From an uncultured Ruminococcus sp. (GTDB lineage Bacteria > Bacillota > Clostridia > Oscillospirales > Ruminococcaceae), in assembly GCA_947169885.1 (NCBI GenBank), contig CAMVRM010000002.1, positions 82,820-146,819 on the forward strand: a stretch of DNA of 64,000 nt, in the 5' to 3' direction. This document shows positions 59,926 through 64,000 of this stretch, piece by piece. The first letter of the stretch is position 1. Each line of letters opens with the position of its first letter. The notes below the pieces were generated by a model. That model was not told the origin of the DNA. It saw nothing but the letters and a program-made list of their open reading frames with translations, and searched no databases. A program made the position numbers and the translations under genes.

Positions 59926-59954
59926 TTGACAACGGCGTTTTGATAGTGTATTAT
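59926..59954 (+). promoter_or_regulatory. Promoter of the 59989 gene
   Basis: TTGACA (59926-59931), 17 bp, TATTAT (59949-59954). Confidence 0.85.
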
Positions 59955-59988
59955 TATGATATAGATTTATATTATGGGAGATGACGAT

Positions 59989-60420
59989 ATGTCAAAAAGG
60001 ATCACATATCTTGTAACGTTTATTATTCTCTGCATTCTGCTGCCGATCGGTATTTATATGTTCTACTTTAATTATCAGGACGGTCTTTATAGCACGCTGG
60101 AAGAATTTGCGAGCTACACCACCAGCGACAAGACTTACGATATAAAAGTTATGAAATACATTGGCGTTGGTGACGGCGAAGAATCCTACACACTGAAAAC
60201 TTATGTTGTAAACAATGATACAAACGAGGTCGTGTTCATAAACACCAACAGGATCAGCGCCTACGGCACGGAAGTGACGTTCTCGGAGGACAACACGCTC
60301 CCGAACGATAAATACGTGACGGTCATGATCTCGAGTTCGAGCGGCAAGACGATCATGACACAGATCGACACACTAAACGGTCTTATCAGAGGCAAAAAGC
60401 TGAGGGGAAATATTATTTAA
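59989..60420 (+). CDS. Membrane-anchored protein, unknown function
   Basis: 143 aa from ATG 59989, after GGGAGATGA; an in-frame ATG at 59974 lies before that site. One N-terminal membrane segment (about 5-28) and an outside domain of about 110 residues with beta-strand character (YDIKVMKYIGVGDGEESYTLKTYVVNNDTNEVVFIN). It resembles small lipoprotein-like or Ig-type domains; no family recognised. Sole gene between its promoter and terminator. Confidence 0.78.
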   Translation: MSKRITYLVTFIILCILLPIGIYMFYFNYQDGLYSTLEEFASYTTSDKTYDIKVMKYIGVGDGEESYTLKTYVVNNDTNEVVFINTNRISAYGTEVTFSEDNTLPNDKYVTVMISSSSGKTIMTQIDTLNGLIRGKKLRGNII

Positions 60421-60436
60421 CAAATATCAAAATGCG

Positions 60437-60467
60437 GTGCGGACGATCGAAAGTCCGCACTTTTTTG
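60437..60467 (+). terminator. Rho-independent terminator
   Basis: GTGCGGAC GATCGAAA GTCCGCAC followed by TTTTTT. Confidence 0.92.
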
Positions 60468-60468
60468 T

Positions 60469-61029
60469 TTATATCTCGTAATAGTATAGATATTCTTCGA
60501 GGGTGATACCGCTTGCGAACATACGTTCTGAGTGTGGCAGACCCACAAATCGAAAGTGCCACGGCTCGTATGCAATGCCCGTGATATGCTCTTTCATTCT
60601 TGGATAGCGCAGTATAAAGCCGAATTTATGGGAGTTTGCCGCAAGCCATTTACCCTCGGGCAGACTGCCGAAACCCTCCTGCGTGTCATCGGCATCGGCA
60701 GTGCAGAAGTCGGCGGCAAGTCCTGTTTCGTGTTCGCTGTGGGCAGGGGCGGCGAGATAGCGTGCGGTTATTGCGGCGGCTTCACGGTAGCTCATGTCCG
60801 ATGCCATGTACTCAGACACCGAACGCCTGAAAAGCCCTCGCTGATACTCCCTTGAACGATAGCCCGACAGCAGTTTCAGACGTATGCCGCTGTCAGAAGC
60901 CGCCGTGAGCATTTCTTCGCAGGCCTGCGCCGCTGTTTTGTCAAGCAGAATGCCGTTTATCTCGGTGAGGTCGGGCGAAAAGCCTTCGGGGATAGCGTGA
61001 GTTCTGTCGATAAGCAATAGACTGTCCAT
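60469..61029 (-). CDS. M15-family D,D-carboxypeptidase-like protein (VanY type)
   Basis: 186 aa, AAGGAGGAA before the ATG. Zinc-peptidase motifs: LLSGYRSREYQ, PAHSEHETGLAADFC (HxxxxxxD with His and Asp ligands) and YEPWHFRFVG (catalytic/zinc EPWH). No signal peptide or membrane segment is visible, which is unusual for an enzyme acting on the wall. It would trim D-Ala-D-Ala ends of peptidoglycan precursors or recycle wall peptides inside the cell. Confidence 0.9.
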   Translation of the reverse strand: MDSLLLIDRTHAIPEGFSPDLTEINGILLDKTAAQACEEMLTAASDSGIRLKLLSGYRSREYQRGLFRRSVSEYMASDMSYREAAAITARYLAAPAHSEHETGLAADFCTADADDTQEGFGSLPEGKWLAANSHKFGFILRYPRMKEHITGIAYEPWHFRFVGLPHSERMFASGITLEEYLYYYEI

Positions 61030-61152
61030 GTTTCGTTCCTCCTTTTTATATCTTATGCAAGAATTATTTAAAATGTATTCTTAAAACTGCACAAAATCAG
61101 ATATGTTCATTTGTAAATATAGTGAAAGATTGCGGCTGAATTTTGAAAACTA

Positions 61153-61181
61153 TTGACAATTATTACAAATCAAGGTATAAT
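61153..61181 (+). promoter_or_regulatory. Consensus promoter of the transglutaminase/LRR gene
   Basis: TTGACA (61153-61158), 17 bp, TATAAT (61176-61181). Confidence 0.9.
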
Positions 61182-61241
61182 TTAATAGTATAGAAAATTT
61201 TTTTCTTTGGGAAATTTTTTGCGGCATCGGAGGAAGTTATC

Positions 61242-63707
61242 ATGAATAAACGTATAATAAGTGCAGTTTGTGCGCTTTCACTTGTATTTTCATCGGCAGG
61301 AATGACCTTGACAGCGGCTGCGGAAGCGGCAGGGGAGCGTGAATTTGTTTCGGCTGTTTCGTCTGCGCCCTCGGTAAATGCAACGGAAGTGAGCGTTTAC
61401 GGAATGGATTCGTGGGCGGAGGGTTTTCTTGAACTGCCTGCCGACAAGCAGAGTTTTCAGCTGAAAGTGAGCGGCGCTTCGAGCGTGAGTTACAGAGTTT
61501 GGAGCGGCACGGCAAAAGTTGACGAAAACGGCGTTGTCACCCCGGGTGTGCGGACGTGGTACTGGTACGGGAATATCGGTTACAGCAGTCCGAGGAGCGA
61601 TGCCGAGCCTGACAGCATAACAAGGGATATTCTGTTCGGCGACAGCGTTGTGCGTGTTACGGCTGACGGCAAGACTTTTGATGTGACTGTTCATGTTAAG
61701 GAGTATGCTTCGGAATATGCCTCCGAACAGCTTGACAAGCGCATCGCCGAGGTGATAAAGCCCGGAATGAGCGACCTCGAAAAGATACAGGAGGCTGCAA
61801 AATACGCCGCAAGCTTTGCTTACAACTACCGCTATCAGGGCTGGGATAATATGATCGTCTGCGGCGGCGGTGACTGCTGGGCAAGCACCAACCTTGTGAA
61901 CGAGTTCTGCACAAGGCTGGGCTTCAAGGCGTGGATACGAAACGGCAACCGTGACGCAGGTGCGGGAAGCGGTCACAGAAATTCGCTGGTGCAGGCTTCT
62001 GACGGCACTATCTACGAAGTCGAGGCAGGCTACGGTGTTTCTACTACTCCCAGACCGTGGAACGTCACAAAGCGTGACTCGCTGTTCAGCTACCGATACG
62101 TATCGGCTTACAGCGGCTATGAAGTATATCAGTATGACGGCTATGAAAACCCCGAGGAACTTGTTATCCCGGAGACTATCGAGGGCAAGCCCGTTGTCGG
62201 CATCGGCGACAGCTTTATTGTCAGCGAGAGCGGCATAAAGAGTGTTGTTATACCCGACACGGTGCGGTACTTCGGAAAGAGCGCTTTCAACAGCTGTTCC
62301 GACCTTGAAACGCTCAATTTCCCCGCATCGCTCGAGAGCATCGGAGAGTTTGCTTTCACGAACCTCGGAAAACTCAGCAATATAACCGTTCCGAATGGGT
62401 GCGCTTTCACATATTCGGGCGGCGGCATCTATGACAAGGATCTCACAAAGCTTTATTTTGCGCCGAACACTGCCGAGATAGACATTCCCGACACGGTGGA
62501 GACTATCGGACAATATGCGTTCTATTACAACAGCAATATTAAGGAGATATATCTGCCGTCAAGCGTGAAAACGGCTGAACTGGGAGCGTTCTGCACGGCA
62601 AGTTCGCTGGAAAAGCTGGTGCTGAACAATGGTCTTGAATCGGTAGGGCAGTACGGCTGTGCAGGAAGCGGAAAGCTCAACACGGTCATCGTTCCCGATG
62701 CTCAGACGCAGTTCGGCGAGGACGTTTTTCACAATCACGGTTCTGCGCTCGTTATCTACGGACGTTCGGGTTCGGCTGCCGAGAGTTACGCTTCTGCAAA
62801 CGGCATAACTTTCTCGACTGATATTCCCGAGACTGCGCACAATATCCTGACGAATGCGAGCCTGTCGCTAAACGGCAAGGTGAGCATCAATTTCTATGCC
62901 GATCTGACCGAAGAAATGCTCGACAGCGGCGCATTTGCAAGGATAACTCACAATGACAAGACTTATGACATTCCGCTGAAAAGTTCCATGCTTACAGAAA
63001 ACGGCTGTAAGATAGAGTATCCCGTTTCGGCAAAACAGCTTCACGACAAGGTGAACATAAAGCTGTTCGACAAGGACGGAAACTCTGTTGCGGTCTACAA
63101 GCAGAGCGCTTCGGGCAGTGAGACACGTCTTTCGGGCGGTTTTGACTATTCGGCGGCAGATTACATAAACGCTGTCAAGCAGGTCTGCTCTCCCTCCGAC
63201 AAGCTGTACAAGCTGGTGAGCGCTCTTGATACTTACGGTGCTTATGCGCAGGAGTATTTCGGATATGACGTTTCAACGGCTTTGACTGCGAACAAGCGTG
63301 TCAGCATCAAGGACGTGACGGCTGACAGTCTGTCGGTCTACAAGCCGAGGATAAGCGCTTCGGCTATCAAGGGCGTAAAGCTTACGAACTTTACGCTGAC
63401 GGTAGGTTCTGACAACTCGTTCAGGATATACTTCAAGGCTGACGACCCGAACAAGCACACCTACACCGTAAACGGAAAGCAGGCGGCATACAAGACGGGC
63501 GGCGGTCAGTATTATCTTGAAATGCCGAACATCGCATCAAGGTATCTCGGCAGGAAATGCACCGTCACGATAGACGGCGTGAAGATCGACTGCTGTGCGC
63601 TTTCATACAGTTATCTTGTGCTGAACGGCAGTTCCGACAGCAAGCTGACGAACCTTTGCAAGGCTCTTGCGGTATATGAACAGGCGGCTGTTGATTATTT
63701 TAAGTGA
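61242..63707 (+). CDS. Secreted transglutaminase-like protein with BspA-type leucine-rich repeats
   Basis: 821 aa, CGGAGGAAG before the ATG. Signal peptide to about residue 27. A domain of about 150 residues precedes a transglutaminase-like core: GGGDCWASTNLVNEFCTRLGF (Cys about 211), GSGHRNSLVQ (His about 244) and YEVEAGYG (acid about 258). BspA/LRR_5 repeats follow (about 300-520; IKSVVIPDTVRYFGKSAFNSC and KEIYLPSSVKTAELGAFC types). The last 270 residues are an unknown domain seen to recur after LRR_5 (LSLNGKVSINFYADLTEEML, LVSALDTYGAYAQEYFGYD). No dockerin or anchor. Probably binds or crosslinks surface polymers. Confidence 0.87.
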   Translation: MNKRIISAVCALSLVFSSAGMTLTAAAEAAGEREFVSAVSSAPSVNATEVSVYGMDSWAEGFLELPADKQSFQLKVSGASSVSYRVWSGTAKVDENGVVTPGVRTWYWYGNIGYSSPRSDAEPDSITRDILFGDSVVRVTADGKTFDVTVHVKEYASEYASEQLDKRIAEVIKPGMSDLEKIQEAAKYAASFAYNYRYQGWDNMIVCGGGDCWASTNLVNEFCTRLGFKAWIRNGNRDAGAGSGHRNSLVQASDGTIYEVEAGYGVSTTPRPWNVTKRDSLFSYRYVSAYSGYEVYQYDGYENPEELVIPETIEGKPVVGIGDSFIVSESGIKSVVIPDTVRYFGKSAFNSCSDLETLNFPASLESIGEFAFTNLGKLSNITVPNGCAFTYSGGGIYDKDLTKLYFAPNTAEIDIPDTVETIGQYAFYYNSNIKEIYLPSSVKTAELGAFCTASSLEKLVLNNGLESVGQYGCAGSGKLNTVIVPDAQTQFGEDVFHNHGSALVIYGRSGSAAESYASANGITFSTDIPETAHNILTNASLSLNGKVSINFYADLTEEMLDSGAFARITHNDKTYDIPLKSSMLTENGCKIEYPVSAKQLHDKVNIKLFDKDGNSVAVYKQSASGSETRLSGGFDYSAADYINAVKQVCSPSDKLYKLVSALDTYGAYAQEYFGYDVSTALTANKRVSIKDVTADSLSVYKPRISASAIKGVKLTNFTLTVGSDNSFRIYFKADDPNKHTYTVNGKQAAYKTGGGQYYLEMPNIASRYLGRKCTVTIDGVKIDCCALSYSYLVLNGSSDSKLTNLCKALAVYEQAAVDYFK

Positions 63708-63759
63708 TAATTTTGCGGCAGGTAACTTATGAAATAGCGTATAAAAATACGCCACAAAC

Positions 63760-63895
63760 AGATAAGAGATAATAAATAAGAAATAAGAGATAAGAAATAA
63801 GAAATAAGAGATAAGAAATAAGAGATAAGAAATAAGAAATAATGTGCGCCTTCGGCGTTATTTAAAATAATAAATAAGAGATAAGAGATAAAGTT
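63760..63895. repeat. Short tandem repeats (RATAAGA)
   Basis: From about 63760 the sequence is an array of 6-7-base units (AATAAGA/GATAAGA), broken once by a small GC-rich hairpin (GCGCC TTC GGCG at 63844-63856) and resumed to about 63895. It is non-coding; the reverse-frame reading is an artefact of the repeat. Confidence 0.85.
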
Positions 63896-63900
63896 CTGTA

Positions 63901-63927
63901 AAGGCGTATTTTTTATACGCCTTTTTT
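63901..63927 (+). terminator. Terminator-like hairpin in a TACGCC-rich tail
   Basis: AAGGCGTAT pairs with ATACGCCTT around a T-rich loop and is followed by TTTT. Beyond it, the hexamer TACGCC occurs several more times in the last 70 bases of the window. Confidence 0.7.
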
Positions 63928-64000
63928 GCGCCAATACGCCTGACTTATACGCCAAAAACCACGTATTTACGCCCTTTATACGCCTATACGCCGTTTTTGA

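Noticed and set aside
61290..62513. 407-codon minus-strand frame opposite the transglutaminase gene
   Set aside because: It lies wholly inside a well-supported plus-strand gene and its translation has no recognisable domain or start signal.
63695..63955. 86-codon minus-strand frame with repeated Leu/Ile/Ser/Tyr
   Set aside because: It is the translation of the RATAAGA tandem repeats and begins in a TACGCC-rich stretch.

Overview
The window reads as a chromosomal segment of a Gram-positive, anaerobic, plant-fibre-degrading gut or rumen bacterium, most likely Ruminococcus (Oscillospiraceae, near R. flavefaciens/R. albus). The grounds are a cellulosomal esterase with a dockerin, ricin-type and CBM35 modules, xylose isomerase, a fumarate reductase operon fitting succinate production, many secreted proteins with Ser/Thr/Gln-rich linkers, and Firmicutes-type ribosome binding sites and promoters with a nearly invariant 17-bp spacer. 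No rRNA, tRNA, CRISPR array, phage or transposase gene was seen.

Layout. 1-7 kb: the end of an AICAR formyltransferase gene, lipoproteins, a HAD-VanW fusion behind a TIM-barrel protein, a CapA-like lipoprotein and a Ser-rich surface protein. 7.5-12.5 kb: an NHLP-type peptide export cassette (very short membrane adaptor, C39 peptidase-ABC exporter, second ABC exporter) with no visible cargo. 12.6-19.6 kb: a SWIM-SNF2 helicase, a DUF378 protein, a SpoIIE/RsbU-type phosphatase and a small HTH regulator, interleaved with six-member palindromic repeats. 19.7-24.6 kb: a small transcription unit, a surface S41 peptidase, a C39-like lipoprotein and a small membrane operon. 24.8-30.4 kb: an SsuABC-type ABC importer, a CO dehydrogenase (cooS) with a His-rich N-terminus, and two small membrane proteins. 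30.4-40.5 kb: a CotH-type secreted protein, a SulP transporter, a double SGNH esterase with dockerin, a VOC protein and an FN3 protein. 40.6-45.2 kb: a fumarate reductase operon (frdC, frdA, frdB) with an unknown first gene and flavoprotein-like last genes. 45.2-53.1 kb: a Cthe_2159-like surface protein, a serine hydrolase, QueT, fba, xylA and murA. 53.5-64 kb: a GH25 lipoprotein, an EAL protein with a phosphatase, an orphan N6-adenine methylase, a VanY-like peptidase, a transglutaminase/LRR protein, and a repeat-rich tail.

The most unusual signal is a set of non-coding palindromic elements. Family A has 18-bp arms beginning AGAACCTGTCTTC and occurs as about 49-bp short forms and about 164-bp long forms. 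Family B begins TATAGCAATACA and has a long copy of 161 bp. The long forms of both families share a core bulged hairpin in which one base pair differs by a compensatory change. Five of the eight copies lie directly downstream of a recognisable promoter, at or near the start of the transcript of the next gene. This looks like a non-autonomous mobile element family that settles in 5' leaders and may act there.

Three surface proteins end in NPxTG, a hydrophobic stretch and a basic tail, which suggests a non-LPXTG sortase encoded elsewhere in the genome.
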